Position numbers and translations under genes: made by a program. From contig CAJNDS010000003.1 in the NCBI GenBank assembly GCA_905221605.1, positions 660,001 to 724,000 on the forward strand: DNA of 64,000 nt. Direction: 5' to 3'. This stretch comes from Symbiodinium natans (Eukaryota > Sar > Dinophyceae > Suessiales > Symbiodiniaceae). The notes beneath the pieces are model-generated. The model was not told where the DNA came from, did no database searches, and saw only the letters and a program-made list of their open reading frames with translations. Positions 21,240 through 32,017 of the stretch are shown here, one piece after another (position 1 is the stretch's first letter; each line of letters starts with the position of its first letter).

Positions 21240-22410
21240 AGAGCAAAGGGTTACGATTTGGGGTTATGCTTTGGCTACGCTAAAGGTGGTCTGGGTGCCG
21301 GCCATCCCTTAGCCGAGTACTGACGTTGTCGTAAAAAAGGCCGATGTCCGTTGGCCTGTCCAGGACAGACGGTGAGGCTTAACCCTCACCTTTTCCGAAT
21401 CTCTTTTCGCTTGGGCGCTGGCTGTAAGGCCCTCGGCCGAGCGTTCGGGGTCTGTCGCTCGACGGAAGCGACCCCTCACTTAGTTTAGGGTTTAGGGTTT
21501 AGGGTTTAGGGTTTAGGGTTTAGGGTTTAGGGTTTAGGGTTCAGGGTTTAGGGTTTAGGGTTTAGGAAAGGAACGCGGCTGGCTGCTTCCGATGGGAAGC
21601 AATTTCACGGCACGCCGTCTGCTTGTCTCATATTCAGAAGCCCTACATCCTGAAACCCGGGTTTGGGGTTTAGGGTTTAGGGTTTAGGGTTTAGGGTTTA
21701 GGGTTTAGGGTTTAGGGTTTAGGGTTTAGGGTTTAGGGTTTAGGGTTTAGGGTTTAGGGTTTAGGGTTTAGGGTGCATGGTGCCGTATGTCAATGCCTTC
21801 TGCACTTGAAGCCGCTTCTTGCATCAGATTCCGGGCCGCTGTCCCTTAAAGGCTAAAAAAAACCCTTATTGGCTGAAATATGTATAAGCACTTCAACTTG
21901 CGTCCACAGGGCGAAAGCCAAGCGAAAGTTGAAACCTTGAACAATCCCGTTTCGTGTGATTTCCCTGAGGCTTTGGGACTCCTTCCTGTCGCTGCCCTCG
22001 CCACTGGGCGACACCGCCCGCGGTTTGATCAAAGCGGTGCGGGAGGGCGCCAGGCATCTGACGGCGATTGAGGGGGTGTAGGGTTCAGGGCTTGGGGTTG
22101 GCTGCCCCGGGTTCTGATGTTCAAGCTTTTGGGTCATTGTCTGGCACTTGTTTTTTTTTTTTTTGTCCGGGGGGATGCTCCCGAAACCCTATAAACTGTT
22201 TGGGCGGGGAGGGTCTCAATGACAATTATCACCTTCGACGTTAAAGAGCATATCCGGAACACGTCTCTTGTACTTTACTGTATGGGCTAATGCCGGAACC
22301 CTAAAAACCCAAACCCAAAAACCCTGAACCCCAAAACCCTAAACCCTAAACCTCAGTTCACTCCCATTTCAGGACCCTAAACCCGAAACCTCAGTTCACT
22401 CCCGCTTCAG
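21240..22410. other. intergenic or intronic region with two telomere-type tracts
   Basis: (TTTAGGG)n lies at 21484-21572 and 21661-21775. A protein-like + frame at about 21973-22070 (SLPSPLGDTARGLIKAVREG) follows a CCTGAG|G and could be an exon, but has no matched partner. Confidence 0.35.
21484..21775 (+). repeat. two (TTTAGGG)n tracts
   Basis: 21484-21572 and 21664-21775, separated by unique sequence. Confidence 0.97.
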
Positions 22411-22491
22411 GACTTGTTTATGTTGAGCTTTCGTCGGGGAAGCCATAGGCTTTGGCCAACAGAGACCCCGACCCTAACACCTTGTACAGAG
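22411..22491 (+). CDS. unassigned candidate exon
   Basis: CGCTTCAG|G acceptor, preceded by a tandem copy of the acceptor region (the block ending TTCAG at 22372 and at 22410 is duplicated). Frame 1 (DLFMLSFRRGSHRLWPTETP) is open to a GC at 22492; frame 3 (LVYVELSSGK) suggests a 30-nt exon. Undecided. Confidence 0.35.
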
Positions 22492-22754
22492 GCATCATTC
22501 CTTGGGTTTAGGGTTTAGGGTTTAGGGTTTAGGGTTCAGGGTTCAGGGTTTAGGGTTTAGGGTTTAGGGTTTAGGGTTTAGGGTTCATTACAATGGCTAT
22601 CTCGGCAATCGATGTAGGGACTGTCACCTGGAATTTCTCTGCGTCCGGTCCCTGAGCCCCAAACCCTAAACCTCAACGCTGAACCCTAAACCCGAACTGC
22701 GTACCCTGACTGCCGCAGTACCACTGCACCCTAAAAAACCTGAACCCTGAACTC

Positions 22755-23126
22755 TGAACCCTAAACCCTAACCCCTAACCCCTAACCCCTAACCCCTAAC
22801 CCCTAACCCCTAACCCCTAAACCCTAAACCCTAAACCCTAAACCCTAAACCCTAAACCCTAAATGTAGGTTTAGGGAGCTCCGGACCGGACCGTGCTGCC
22901 CATCGTGTGTACAAGGCTTAGGTGTACGAACCCGAAAGCTGAAATCTGCAGCCCTCGCAAACCCGCAAGCCCTAAACCCTAAGCCTTGAACCCTAAACCC
23001 CCCGCAAACCCTAAACCCTAAACCCTAAACCCTAAACCCTAAACCCTAAACCCTAAACCCTAAACCCTAAACCCTAAACCCTAAACCCTAAACCCTAAAC
23101 CCTAAACCCTAAACCCTAAACCCTAC
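22755..23126 (-). repeat. CCCTAAC block and (CCCTAAA)n tracts
   Basis: 22755-22862 begins with about 8 units of CCCTAAC then CCCTAAA; 22996-23126 is pure CCCTAAA. Confidence 0.95.
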
Positions 23127-23145
23127 AGTATCTGCCGTGTTGGAG

Positions 23146-23203
23146 GCTGCCCTCACAGGACCTGGGACGCGGTCCTCTGCGGCCTGGTTCACGGCCAGCA
23201 GAG
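23146..23203 (+). CDS. unassigned candidate exon
   Basis: TTGGAG|G acceptor, GC donor at 23204-23205, CCCTAAA on the left and TTTAGGG on the right. Reads AALTGPGTRSSAAWFTASR plus one base. Confidence 0.35.
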
Positions 23204-23874
23204 GCCTACACAGGGGTGTTTAGGGGGTTCAGGGTTTAGGGTTTAGGGTTTTTAGGGTTTAGGGTTTAGGGTTTAGGGTTTCGGGTGTTTAAGGTGTTTA
23301 GGGTTTCGGGTATACGGCGGTTAGGGTTTAGGGTTTAGGGGTTAGGGCTTAGACCTGATGAGGGTTTAGGGTTTTCGGGTGTAGGGGTTGACTCGGAACT
23401 GGGTTTATGGGCGAGGTTCAGTAGGGTTCAGGGCATATAGGTTTAAAAATTTTGGGCTTCGTGTTGTTGAGGGCTTGGGGCTTCGGGCTACGTCGGGTTT
23501 AGGGGCTTGTAGTGGTTCAGAGATGAGGCTTCATCTTTGGGTGGACCTCCTTTAGAGGGTGCTGATTGTATGAGCCCTTGGGTTGTATAGGGTATATAAG
23601 TGGTGCAGAAGGTGCCCCTTTGAGGGCCCGTAGTTAGGGACCATGCAGGCTTCAGGGTTTGTAGTGTTCCTGGAAGACTTCGGGTGTGGGCTTAACCCCA
23701 AACCATCTGTCCTTGTACCTTTCCAAAAAACCTAGGTCATTGTTGAAAATCATATCTCGTTTTTATGAATACTTAACCCCAAGAAGGAACAAAAAATGTC
23801 ATGTTAAAATAGTGCCCCCAACAATGGTGCAGAAACCTTACTTACGCCAGACCCAAGTCGTTCTACCCCCCGAG

Positions 23875-23907
23875 GCTCCACCCCCTGGCGCCACGCCTGC
23901 AGCAAAC
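23875..23907 (+). CDS. chain 3 exon 1 (first seen)
   Basis: CCCGAG|G acceptor, GC donor at 23908-23909. Reads APPPGATPAAN. Low-complexity Ala/Pro start of a 16-exon chain in which every join preserves frame. The true 5' end is not identified. Confidence 0.4.
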
Positions 23908-24411
23908 GCCCCAGTACCCGTGCCGAATTCGCGGTGTGGTATGAGTTAGGGTTAGGGGTTGAGGGTTGAGGGTTGAGGGTTTAAGGCTTACGTTTAGGGT
24001 TTTATATTAGGTTCTACATCATAGTTAGGCAAGTTGTTGCAGGAGGGGATTTGCAGCATTGCAGCGGTGTAGGGCTCTGCTCATGCCAAGCGCGGAATGA
24101 GTTGAGCAGCTCTGGTGCTGCGGCCCTAAACCGGTTTAAGGTTGGGGTCACCAGGACGAATCTCTGGGTCTGGGAGGACGATAGAGTGTCGGAAGTTTCG
24201 GGGCATGACCAAACCCCCCTTCCCCTCTTCTGCGTCCTCTGGTGGCCTTGAGCCTAAACACTAAACCTTGAACCCTAAACTCTCCACACCCGAAATCCTC
24301 CCTAAGTCCTAAACCCTAAACCCTCAACCCTCAACCCTAAACCCTAAACCCTAAATCCCTAACCTTGGGGCCTCAGAGCCTCCCGCTGGACGCTGAACCC
24401 CAACACACAAG

Positions 24412-24459
24412 GCGCCGCCCAGCATGGATTCCAGCTCCTTCTCCTTTGAGGAGCTGTGG
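24412..24459 (+). CDS. chain 3 exon 2
   Basis: ACAAG|G acceptor, GT donor at 24460-24461 that runs straight into TTTAGGG repeats. Reads APPSMDSSSFSFEELW. The Ser/Phe/Glu cluster could be a short binding motif. Confidence 0.5.
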
Positions 24460-24539
24460 GTTTAGGGTTTAGGGTTTAGGGTTCAGGGTTCAGGGTTTAG
24501 GGTTTAGGGTTTAGGGATTTAACCCTAAACCCCAAACAG

Positions 24540-24574
24540 GGTGTGATGCTGGATATTCTTGAACCGCTATGGGG
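24540..24574 (+). CDS. chain 3 exon 3
   Basis: AAACAG|G acceptor, GT donor at 24575-24576. Reads GVMLDILEPLW plus two bases. Joined to exon 2 it gives FEELWGVMLDILEPLW, an amphipathic stretch. Confidence 0.5.
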
Positions 24575-25115
24575 GTTTAGGGTTTAGAGCTAGGACCCAG
24601 AGTAGGCCCTTACTCCCTTTTTTTTGCGGGGTTGGGTTCCGGTAGAAGCTCCTGAAAACCAAAGAGGGTACCCTGTTATATTTAGTTTACGCCTTTGGAG
24701 TAAATGTCTTTCTGCATGGATTTGGGATGTTTTTTCCTTTTTCCTGAGTGGGTCTAAGACTGTCACATCTATATAGGAATCTCTTGGAGAGGGCTTAACG
24801 AGCCAGCCGAGCTCATTCTTCATGAGACCTAGGGTGAAGGGTTTAGGGTTTAGGTTTAGGGTTAGGGTTTAAGGTTTAGGGTTTAGCTTAGAGCTGATGA
24901 GGGTTGAGGGTTTTGCTGCTGTGGGCTGGAGACCGCCAGCTCCCCCAAACTAGGGAACCGCGTAGCTGGGTTTTGGTGTACTATACCCTAAACCCTAAAC
25001 CTTGAACCCTAAACCCTAAACCCTAAACCCCAAACCCTAAACCCTTTCATACTTTTGTTGATTCTGGGTTCCTACGATGGCTACTTATAGTTAGAAAGTA
25101 GACCATTTTTTTCAG

Positions 25116-25131
25116 GCTACTCCAAAGTCGG
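25116..25131 (+). CDS. chain 3 microexon, 16 nt
   Basis: A long T-run then CAG|G is the best polypyrimidine tract in the window; GT donor at 25132-25133. Reads LLQSR in phase. Confidence 0.4.
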
Positions 25132-25750
25132 GTTAACGTGCTAATCTTAGGGTTTAGGGTACCCCAATGTTGGACCCTGTCTAAGGACAGGTCTGGTCTT
25201 TTTGTTGGGGGGGGGGGGGACGTGTCCGATGGGTCCCTGAATATCCCGTCCCCAAGCCGGGTGCTCGGGACTTCGATGCCGTAAGCTTGGATTTCAAAGC
25301 CCAAAGACCTTTGAACTCGCAAGCCCAGCGGACGTTGGATTTCAAATGCCTGGATTAGTGGTACCGTTTCCCCTTTTTTGGTTCAAGGTTCCCTTATATA
25401 CAGTAAAACCCACAAGGGCCCTTATAATGATATGGTTACTGGGCTACCAAGATTGCCCGGCCTCCCTAGGGCCTAGGGAGCCTTGGCTTAAACGAGGGAG
25501 AGACCGTTCTCTTTTTTCAGGCTGGGGGGGGGGCGGGGGAGGGGTCCCTATGCTCGGGTTCTCCTTTCTCATTGCCTCCCTCTCAAATCATGCAAAATTC
25601 AGGGTCTGTTGAAAGGGTTGGGGGCGGGCGGGGGGCGGCCCAAACCCCAAACCCCAAACCCCCAACCCCAAACCCCAAACCCCAAACCCTACAGCACGTT
25701 GAACCGGGTCAAACATTCAACCCCGCTGAGTTGCCGGACCCATCGCGCAG

Positions 25751-25807
25751 GAGCCCAGTGCGCCGGGGGGACCTGGGACGGGAGCTCCGTCCTCGCGCCC
25801 GCGGGAG
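25751..25807 (+). CDS. chain 3 exon
   Basis: CGCGCAG|G acceptor, GC donor at 25808-25809. Reads EPSAPGGPGTGAPSSRPRE. Another frame upstream (HVEPGQTFNPAELPDPSRR) is open from 25694, so the exon might be longer. Confidence 0.45.
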
Positions 25808-26241
25808 GCAGGGCCGCCTGTATCTGCGGTTGGGGGTTGTCAGGGTGTAGGTTTGGGGTGTAGGGTGTAGGGTGTATAGGGTTTAGGGTTTAGGGTTTAG
25901 GGTTAGGACTACTTGGTGCTCTATGGAGCGTCCATACCATGAACGGAGGAGAAGAGCTACATGAGTTGAGGTTCAGGGTTTAGGGTTCAGCCGCTACTTG
26001 GGTGCCTGGTCTAGGCTACCCCAAAACCCAAACCCCAAACACCAAAGCCCATACCCTTTCCCCCGTAAACCCTAGACTCCCTAGACCCCAAGCCTAAGCC
26101 CTAGACCCTAGACCCTTTCCCACGTAAACTCTTTCCCCCTAAACCCTACACCCTACACCCTACACCCTAAACCCGAAACCTAAACCCTAAACCCTAAACC
26201 CTAAACCGTAAACCCTAAACCCGAAACCGCAACATTGCCAG

Positions 26242-26298
26242 GCCCCGCCACCCGAAGAGGGCTGGGGCGGGACGTGGGATGACGGCCTGAGCCCCAAA
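26242..26298 (+). CDS. chain 3 exon
   Basis: TTGCCAG|G acceptor, GC donor at 26299-26300. Reads APPPEEGWGGTWDDGLSPK. Confidence 0.5.
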
Positions 26299-26337
26299 GC
26301 TGGGGCTTGGTGCGTGGTGTTTAGGGTTTATACATAG

Positions 26338-26450
26338 AGCTTAGGGCTTAGGGCTTAGGGCTTAGGGCTTAGGGCTTAGGGCTTAGGGCTTAGGGCTTAG
26401 GGCTTTGGGCTTAGGGTTTAGGGTTTAGGGTTTAGGGTTTAGGGTGTAGA
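26338..26450 (+). repeat. (GGGCTTA)10 variant then TTTAGGG
   Basis: A homogenised GGGCTTA block at 26338-26415 merges into standard units. Confidence 0.95.
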
Positions 26451-26685
26451 GTGTATGAACAGGGTTTGTATGGGTTCATAAGGTTTAGGGTTTAGTTAGG
26501 GTTCAGGGTTTGGTGTGGGTTTAGGTTGCAGCGTTTAGGGTTCAGGGGCCCACTTTAGGAGTTCAAAAAGCGGGGGTCTAGGGTTTAGGTTTCGGGAGTG
26601 ACAACGACAAGCCTTAAACCCTAAACCCTAAACCCTAAACCCTAAACACGAAACCCTAAACCCTAAACCCGAAATCCTCGCCGAG

Positions 26686-26712
26686 GCGCCGGCGCCACGC
26701 AAGCGCCCCGGG
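26686..26712 (+). CDS. chain 3 exon
   Basis: CGCCGAG|G acceptor, GC donor at 26713-26714. Reads APAPRKRPG; frame open further (ALRSVAKPHW). Confidence 0.4.
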
Positions 26713-26946
26713 GCCCTGCGAAGCGTTGCGAAGCCGCATTGGAGATTTTCGGGGCTTAGGGTGCTCAGGCCCTAGACCCTAAGCTCCTACACCCTAAATC
26801 CCTAAACTCCACTCCTAAACTCCCACCCCCAAACCCCTAAACCCCCACCCTAAACTCCTAAACCCTAAACTCCTAAACCCTGAATCCCTAAACTCCACTC
26901 GGAAATCCGAAGAACCATAAAACGTAAGCCGTATAAGCCACAAGAG

Positions 26947-26971
26947 GATGCACTTAGCAAAAGGAGGGGAA
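26947..26971 (+). CDS. chain 3 exon
   Basis: CAAGAG|G acceptor, GC donor at 26972-26973. Reads DALSKRRG plus one base, completing a Ser codon with the next exon. If unspliced the frame stops at 26986-26988. Confidence 0.4.
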
Positions 26972-27189
26972 GCTTCAGGGCGAAATGAGAAGCAGGAATA
27001 AGCAGGAATACGGCCCTCAACTGCAGCAGCACCTAAACCCGAAACCCTAAACCCTAAACCCTCAACCCTAAACCCTAAACCTTAAACCCTAAACCCTGAA
27101 CCCTGAACCCTAAACCCTAAACCCTCCATGCCCCTTCAAGAAAGGTGCTTTCATCGTGTCTGCCATGGCGGGGGTGTACCTCAAACAAG

Positions 27190-27310
27190 ATACCCAGACC
27201 CCTGGGAGGATCCGAAAAATGGAGCTCCCCAAATAGTCTGCTTCTATTGAATCACTTTTAGGAACCCTTAAGGGGATCTACTTTTTGGATCCTCCCGGGG
27301 TTCTGGGTAT
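27190..27310. repeat. hairpin element, arms about 30 bp
   Basis: The left arm starting ATACCCAGACCCCTGGGAGG (27190-27220) pairs with the right arm ending CCTCCCGGGGTTCTGGGTAT (27281-27310). About 60 bp of loop. Intronic, with no coding capacity. Confidence 0.7.
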
Positions 27311-27807
27311 GGGCGGTTGTCTGAATGACATAGGGACTGGGTAGGTAACCTTTAACCTTCTTAGTTATAAAGAATCCTATTATATATAAAAGGCTAACTT
27401 TTTTTTGGGCTAGGGTATTCAGCCCCTAAGATTAAGTTTTCAGTTTGGGTGCCGTAAGTACTATATACAGGACCCCAAAAAGGGACCTTAGTTTAGAGAA
27501 CTACCCATATGGTGGACAAGGGCGCTTACTTGAAGGGTCTTGTTGGGTTTCTGTGGTACGCACCCAGGGCAAGCTTCGGGAGCCGGGTGAAAGAGTGAAT
27601 GGTTGGTTGCCAGTGAAGCCAGTGAAACTGTCAGGCCCTTTGCCTTAGCTCCAAAAAACATAGCCCCCCAAGCCCTTAAACCCTGAACCCTAAACCCTAA
27701 ACCTCAAACCCTAAACCCTAAACCCTAAACCCTAAACCCTAAACCCCAAACCCGAAACCCTAATCCCTATATATGGGGTCAACGGTTTAGGAAAACGTCG
27801 GCTTCAG

Positions 27808-27871
27808 GCACATCTTGGGAGGAGATCCGCAAGAAGGCCGCCGAGGCTCGCGATGCCACTTCTCAGGGAGT
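27808..27871 (+). CDS. chain 3 exon
   Basis: GCTTCAG|G acceptor, canonical GTAAGA donor at 27872. Reads TSWEEIRKKAAEARDATSQG plus two bases; strongly helical. Without splicing the TAA at 27873 would end the frame. Confidence 0.6.
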
Positions 27872-28247
27872 GTAAGAATATACCACGAAGGGTTTAGGGT
27901 TTAGGGCTTAGGGCTTAGGGTTTCGGGTTTAGGGCTTAGGGCTTAGGGCTTAGGGTTATGGATTGGTGGTTATGGCTTAGGGTCTGGGGTTTTGGGTTCC
28001 CCCCTAAACCTTCAAGCCCAAAACCTTGAAAGCAGTGCTTCCTTATGTTCCCCTTGGCCTTCTGCGCGTGCCTTGCCTACCTTTGGAAAGTTCACCAAAT
28101 CCCTACCCTAAGTTGGAGGGCGCCAATGTACCCCACCCATTTGTTGGGGGGGGACACTGTAGCTTTCTAGCACCCGAACGCGCACAGAAGGTCTCGAAAA
28201 GGACCTACTGAACAGCCCAAGAGCCCCTAACCCTAACCAACTGCAAG

Positions 28248-28323
28248 GACAGCCGCCCACCAGGCAGAGAAGCTGAGTGAAGGCAGTGAGCCCTTGGCTG
28301 AGGGATGGTCTGCCTGCTGCAAG
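28248..28323 (+). CDS. chain 3 exon with WW-like start
   Basis: TGCAAG|G acceptor, GT donor at 28324-28325. Reads TAAHQAEKLSEGSEPLAEGW then SACCK. LAEGW followed in the next exon by VY and TSGK loosely recalls a WW domain, but the second Trp is absent; I regard that as weak. Confidence 0.6.
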
Positions 28324-28698
28324 GTTCAGGATGTCCCCCTAAACCTCAAACCCTAAAACCCTAAACCCTAAACCCTGAACCCTAAACCCTAAACCCTAAA
28401 CCTCAAGCCCTAAACCCTAAACCCAAAACCCCGGCCCCACTGTTAACCATCAGCTTTCCTTCCTATAGGGAACCATGGGAATTCAGTACAATAGATGCCT
28501 ATAAGTGATATGGCACCTGTAATTCCCGAATTCCTTATTAAGAGCTTGCCAGTCTGAAGTGTCAATTTTAAACCCTAAACCAGAAGTTTCTGGACAAGTC
28601 TTTCTCGCTTTCCCTCAGCATGACTGAGTTGGGCTTGGGACAAGTTCTATTTCCCCCTCATGCCTTAAAAGGGAACCTATTCAGAAATGTTTCCAAAG

Positions 28699-28731
28699 GT
28701 TTACAGCGCAACTCAGATGACATCGGGCAAA
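28699..28731 (+). CDS. chain 3 exon
   Basis: CCAAAG|G acceptor, GC donor at 28732-28733. Reads VYSATQMTSGK. The frame is otherwise open to a TAA at 28780-28782, so this could instead be a terminal exon. Confidence 0.5.
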
Positions 28732-29557
28732 GCGCGCCCTGCCAGCCACCGCAAATCCGCTTCTGGCGACCGTCAGCCCTAAACGATCAGCCCTCAATCC
28801 TGATGGGTTTAGGGTTTAGGGTTTAGGGTTGAGGGTTTAGTAGGGTTTAGGGTTTAGGGTTTAGGGTTTAAGGTTTAGGGTGTTCTGCTTAGTCGGTCAT
28901 TTTCGTAGTGGACGATGGAAAGTTTACTAGGGTTATTAGGTGTTTTGGTTTCGGGATACGAGGCGGGTGGGCGGGGGGGGGGGGGGGGTATGGGCTTTTT
29001 TTTGGATCTGAGTTAGAGGGTCCTTAGGAGTAAAGAAAGCTTCTGCCTTGGTGTTCTTGGGTTGCGGGTTTTGGGTTCGTAGTCTTAAGCCCTAATTTTA
29101 ACCCCTAAACGCTAACCCCCCCTTCCACAATAAAGGCCCTAAACCCCCTTAACCCCCTTAACCCCCTTAACCCCCTTAAACCCCAAACCCCAAACCCCAA
29201 ACCCTAAACCCTAAACCCTAAACCCTAAACCCTAAACCCTAAACCCTAAATCCTAAACCCCCTTAAACCCTAAACCCCCTGAACCCGCATCTGAGGGCTA
29301 CCTCAGGCCACGTTGCGTGCAGTCGGCTGCCTCTGTGCATAGCTGTTCCGGGCCCTGACCCGGTCAATCTGGCCCCAAAGCAACCTCAAACCCTGAACCC
29401 GAATTAGGCCCTACACCCAAACCCGAAACCCTAACCCTAAATCCTAAACCCCACAAACCCTGAACCCTAAACCCTGAACCCTAAACCCTAAACTCTAAAT
29501 ACAAAGAAAGGCTCAATCTGTGCAATAGAACCCCCCCCCCCCCCACCGCCCCAGAAG

Positions 29558-29599
29558 GCAGCAGGACCTGGGGAAGTGACCCAGATCAAAAGCCCCCAA
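29558..29599 (+). CDS. chain 3 exon
   Basis: AGAAG|G acceptor, GC donor at 29600-29601. Reads AAGPGEVTQIKSPQ. Preceded by a poly-C run (29531-29544). Confidence 0.45.
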
Positions 29600-29914
29600 G
29601 CCTTTAACCCTTAGGGTTTGGGGTTTGGGGTTTGGGGTTTAGGGTTTAGGGTTTAGGGTTTGACTGCATATGTAAGGAATCGGGTATAGGGTTTGGGTTT
29701 GGGGGGCCTTAGGGTGGCACAGCCACATGCCGTTCTGTCGCTGTGCTTCAAATGGGTCAGGCTTGGGCGTGGCAGCCTTGTAAGCAGCAACCCTAAACCC
29801 AAAACCCAAAATCCTAAACCCTGAACCCTAAACCCTAAACCCTACACCCTAAACCCAAAACCCTAAATTAAACCCCAAAGGCCGCAATTCCGGGACAGGG
29901 CTCCTTTCCGCAAG

Positions 29915-29953
29915 GCTGTCGCGAAGGCTTATTTGGCACAGCGAAAGAAAGAG
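29915..29953 (+). CDS. chain 3 exon
   Basis: CGCAAG|G acceptor, GC donor at 29954-29955. Reads AVAKAYLAQRKKE, a basic helix. Confidence 0.5.
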
Positions 29954-30147
29954 GCTTTCAGGTTTCGTGCTTGGGGCTTGGGTTCAGGGTTCAGGGTTCA
30001 GGGTTCAGGGTTCAGGGTTTAGGGTTTAGGGTTTAGGGTTTAGGGTTTAGGGTTCAGGGTTCAGGGTTCAGGGTTCAGGGTTCAGGGTTCAGTGCTGAGA
30101 TAGGGTTTAATTAGGTTTTACTTGCTTGCTATTTCTTCAAAACCTAG

Positions 30148-30190
30148 GCGCTAGGGACGGCTCAGCTTGTCAGGCGTACAATAAGTCAGA
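30148..30190 (+). CDS. chain 3 exon
   Basis: ACCTAG|G acceptor, GC donor at 30191-30192. Reads ALGTAQLVRRTISQ plus one base. The frame stays open to 30230 (SRVPTPTPISDKK), so the end is uncertain. Confidence 0.45.
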
Positions 30191-30277
30191 GCCGCGTGCC
30201 CACCCCTACCCCCATCTCCGACAAAAAGCACTTAGGGTTTAGGGTTTAGGGTTAGTTCTCTAGCCTTGTCATGCAAT

Positions 30278-30377
30278 GGAACCCCCAGCCAAGGCGAAAT
30301 CGCTAGGATCCCTGGTATGCTTGTCTTGTTGGAGTCCATATCAAGAAAAGGTCAGCACCCTTAATTGCGCCTAGTTC
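30278..30377 (+). other. short open frame between two chain 3 exons
   Basis: ATG at 30278 opens MEPPAKAKSLGSLVCLSCWS and runs to TAG at 30375-30377, with a GT donor-like site after QEK. It is protein-like, but chain phase does not need it. Possibly an alternative exon or chance. Confidence 0.25.
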
Positions 30378-30399
30378 CAACCCTCGTCGCTTAGGGTAG

Positions 30400-30525
30400 T
30401 TTCATGGTCCCTTAATATGGGCCCTTCGTTGGGGAAACCCTTATATGCCCCTCATCTACCATATAAAACCCAAGGGCCTAGGCTTCAGAACCCTGTAAAG
30501 GAGGTAAGGGACCATATGAAGAAAC
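30400..30525. repeat. hairpin element
   Basis: Arms GTTTCATGGTCCCTTA (30400) and TAAGGGACCATATGAAGAAAC (30505-30525) are imperfect inverted repeats. The GGTCCC/GGGACC core is shared with the 17.1-kb hairpin, hinting at one family. Confidence 0.55.
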
Positions 30526-30580
30526 CATGTAGATACCCTCGCCCTGAACCTTAAACCCGAAACTTCCCTTAAATCGTCAG

Positions 30581-30647
30581 GACTTGACATGCCGGCGAGC
30601 CGATATGCAGCGGTGACCGCCGGAGTTTGCACGACTGTAGCCGAAGG
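30581..30647 (+). CDS. chain 3 exon
   Basis: ATCGTCAG|G acceptor, GC donor at 30648-30649. Reads LDMPASRYAAVTAGVCTTVA then E and two bases. Confidence 0.5.
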
Positions 30648-30735
30648 GCTTGGGTTCATTTGGCTACCTTAAGAATCAATAACCTACGGAGGTCCTAATT
30701 ATAAACTAACCCCAAACCCTAAACCCTCCTTTTAG

Positions 30736-30862
30736 GATCTCAAGTAGCCTACAACAAAGAAAAGGTTGTGTGTTTCGGAAGAAGGTTGAGGGGTTCGAGT
30801 TTCAAGCTACGGCCATTGTGGTCAGGAGGGTTTGCTCTGGTCAAGTGGAGGATTTAACCTGA
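30736..30862 (+). CDS. chain 3 exon, probable terminal
   Basis: TTTTAG|G acceptor. Reads ISSSLQQRKGCVFRKKVEGF, continues EFQATAIVVRRVCSGQVEDL, and stops at TGA 30860-30862. A GC at 30806 allows an earlier end, in which case the gene goes on. Confidence 0.5.
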
Positions 30863-31116
30863 ATCTGTGCATAGCTCCGTCCACTTGCGCTGTGTCCCAG
30901 AGCGGCGGGGGTTTGCCTAGAACAGCAGGCAAGGTAGCTTCCGGCATTTCGGACCCTAAGCCTGAAACCCCTAAACCTTAAAGCCTAAACCCAAACCCCG
31001 AACCCTAAAGTTTGGGGTTTGGGCTTAGGGTTTCGGCCCTTATCCCCAAACCCCAAGCCCTTCTTCCGCAGAGTTTGCCCCGAGCACGTTTAAAGGCTGA
31101 TGGAGCCTTGTAAGTC

Positions 31117-31266
31117 CTAAACCCTAAACCCTAAACCCTAAACCCTAAACCCTAAACCCTAAACCCTAAACCCTAAACCCTAAACCCTAAACCCTAAACC
31201 CTAAACCCTAAACCCTAAACCCTAGACCTTAGACCCTAAACCCTAAACCCTAAACCCTAAACCCTA
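31117..31266 (-). repeat. (CCCTAAA)n
   Basis: About 21 units with one CCCTAGACCTTAGA interruption. Confidence 0.97.
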
Positions 31267-31603
31267 AGTCCCCAAACCCTACAACCCCCGAAATTCCCAA
31301 ACCCCCTAAAGCCCCAAAGCCCAGAAGTGAGTTTGCTTGCACGCAAGAGGGGCCACAGCGCTGGACGCTCCCAGACATAGACCACCGAGGCTCGTCAAGA
31401 AGCGGCGCGCACCTTGGCCAAAAGGCGTGCGCTGCGAGGGTTTGGGGTTTAGGGTTTGGGGTTTGGGGTTTGGGGTTGTGTAAAGTAGGGCCAAAAGTAC
31501 CCCAAACATGAAGATTATGACAAGCTGCGACTAGTTGCCCACTTAAAAACCGCAAGGTGTCTGGGTATACCCTAAACCGTCAACCCTAAACCCTGTACCC
31601 GAG

Positions 31604-32017
31604 GTCGCGCTGCTCAAAAAACCCCTGACGCCCGAAGAAGCCCCGCAAAACACACTGCAAGGAATCCACAGAATCTGCCCCCAGCCATCAAGGTTCCCGG
31701 TTCCTTTTTTCGAACAACTGAAGCAGGTTTTTAAACCGGGTGGAGGCAGAGCCCCAGACACAAGGCGGCGCTCGCTTTTCAGCACGTCGCACACATGGAA
31801 ACAAGGTCGAAGCCCGGAAATGCTTGAGGGACTCACTTCCTCGCATCTAGTACTAAACACTAGTACCACTACCTGGAACCCCAACAACCCAATTGTTTTT
31901 GGTCGTTTGGTTTTTTACGGGTTTTTACGGGCGACTACGGGTGATTACGGGCGTTTAGGAAATTTATGGGCGTTCTGCTTTTGGCTCTTGAAATTACGGA
32001 TATTTACGGGCGTTTAG
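31604..32017 (+). CDS. long open frame of 137 codons, unassigned
   Basis: After CCCGAG|G the frame reads VALLKKPLTPEEAPQNTLQG and remains open through FPVPFFEQLKQVFKPGG to a TAG at 32015-32017. The last 40 codons run over TACGGGCG-type repeats, so the real exon probably ends earlier (a GC donor lies after PEE at 31639). It is the longest unbroken + frame without repeats upstream of 60 kb. Family unknown. Confidence 0.35.
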   Translation, partial: VALLKKPLTPEEAPQNTLQGIHRICPQPSRFPVPFFEQLKQVFKPGGGRAPDTRRRSLFSTSHTWKQGRSPEMLEGLTSSHLVLNTSTTTWNPNNPIVFGRLVFYGFLRATTGDYGRLGNLWAFCFWLLKLRIFTGV

